Assembly: GCA_014529385.2 (NCBI GenBank)
Contig: CM043953.1
Span: 93,501,342-93,565,341, forward strand
Length of the DNA: 64,000 nucleotides
Origin: Adiantum capillus-veneris
Taxonomy: Eukaryota > Streptophyta > Polypodiopsida > Polypodiales > Pteridaceae
Direction of reading: 5' to 3'
Shown: piece after piece, positions 63,814-64,000 of the stretch
How positions within the stretch are numbered: position 1 is the first letter of the stretch
Layout of the letters: the number at the start of each line of letters is the position of its first letter
The notes under the pieces: model-generated
Seen by the model: only the letters and a program-made list of their open reading frames with translations
The model's database searches: none
Told to the model about the DNA's origin: nothing
Translations under genes and position numbers: made by a program

Positions 63814-64000
63814 CTCACATTCTCTAGTCATGTCCAATCCCCGCACACCTCGGTCTAGAGGTGCACGGAGATCAGAACCACCGGGTTATAATCTCGTCTT
63901 TATTGGTCAATACCTATATTTGTGGGTACAAGAAATCTACAGACCCACGTCTACATGATACTGCATGTAGTGGACAAAACCCCTTTGCCTCTTCTCTAGC

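Larger units (their letters stand above)
58204..64000 (-). mobile_element. CACTA (En/Spm) transposon, right copy (3' end complete)
   Basis: The terminus CACTACAAGA lies at 58204, followed by subterminal repeats and then two minus-strand genes, a Transposase_24-like gene and a TNP2 gene with DUF4218 and DUF4216, as in plant CACTA elements. The leader runs past the window end, so the second terminus is not visible. Inverted relative to the copy at 1-2325. Confidence 0.88.

Overview
This window is nuclear DNA of a land plant and is built almost entirely from transposable elements. The evidence for a plant is: spliceosomal introns, an interstitial run of the plant telomere unit (CCCTAAA), initiator-Met-tRNA primer sites next to LTRs, Ty3/gypsy chromoviruses with C-terminal chromodomains, a Ty1/copia element, LINE debris, and CACTA (En/Spm) elements with TNP2, DUF4218, DUF4216 and Transposase_24-type domains. 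I cannot name the species. No intact host gene was found; one short degraded coding fragment (57.06-57.56 kb) may come from a host gene.

Layout: 1-2.3 kb, truncated CACTA copy (+). 2.3-6.2 kb, gene-free repeat DNA ending in a short reverse-oriented LTR. 6.23-14.62 kb, degraded chromovirus (+) with a shortened 5' LTR and a full 3' LTR. 15.08-36.49 kb, the most unusual block (next paragraph). 38.57-41.75 kb, non-coding LTR element (LARD type, minus strand). 42.3-46.75 kb, two LINE 3' fragments around a second truncated chromovirus (minus). 48.0-50.8 kb, gag/retropepsin remnant (minus). 52.5-55.68 kb, degraded copia element carrying a MITE and followed by its 3' LTR. 58.20-64 kb, a second, longer CACTA copy (minus), inverted relative to the one at the left edge. 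Long (GA)n, (CT)n and (GT)n microsatellites are frequent.

The 15-36 kb block is best read as two related, large, multi-gene DNA transposons, one nested inside the other. Two pairs of about 32-bp terminal inverted repeats mark them: an outer pair (15079 and 36492) and an inner pair (18251 and 30908). Each pair is its own best match. Once the inner element is removed, both elements show the same gene plan read from the B end: TIR, gene B (forward), an antisense gene (D or F), a small coiled-coil gene (E), gene C (forward), gene A (antisense), TIR. Genes A, B and C occur in both as clearly homologous but divergent proteins, and some intron positions are shared. Gene A has the layout of an RNase-H-fold (DDE-like) transposase; B and C are unknown to me. 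Each element also has its own tandem array of palindromic hairpin units, unrelated in sequence but placed in the same interval between the antisense gene and gene C.

The inner element's antisense locus D begins with a divergent histone H3: an H3-like tail start and a complete histone-fold core. It continues in the same frame, across one TAG, into an acidic region and a Ulp1-type (C48) cysteine protease with H, D, Q and C at the expected spacing, then a glutamine/glutamate-rich helix and an RG-rich tail. A mobile element carrying an H3-like histone with a Ulp1-like protease is the strongest candidate here for an undescribed system. All copies in the window carry stops or frameshifts, so active relatives would have to be sought elsewhere in the genome.
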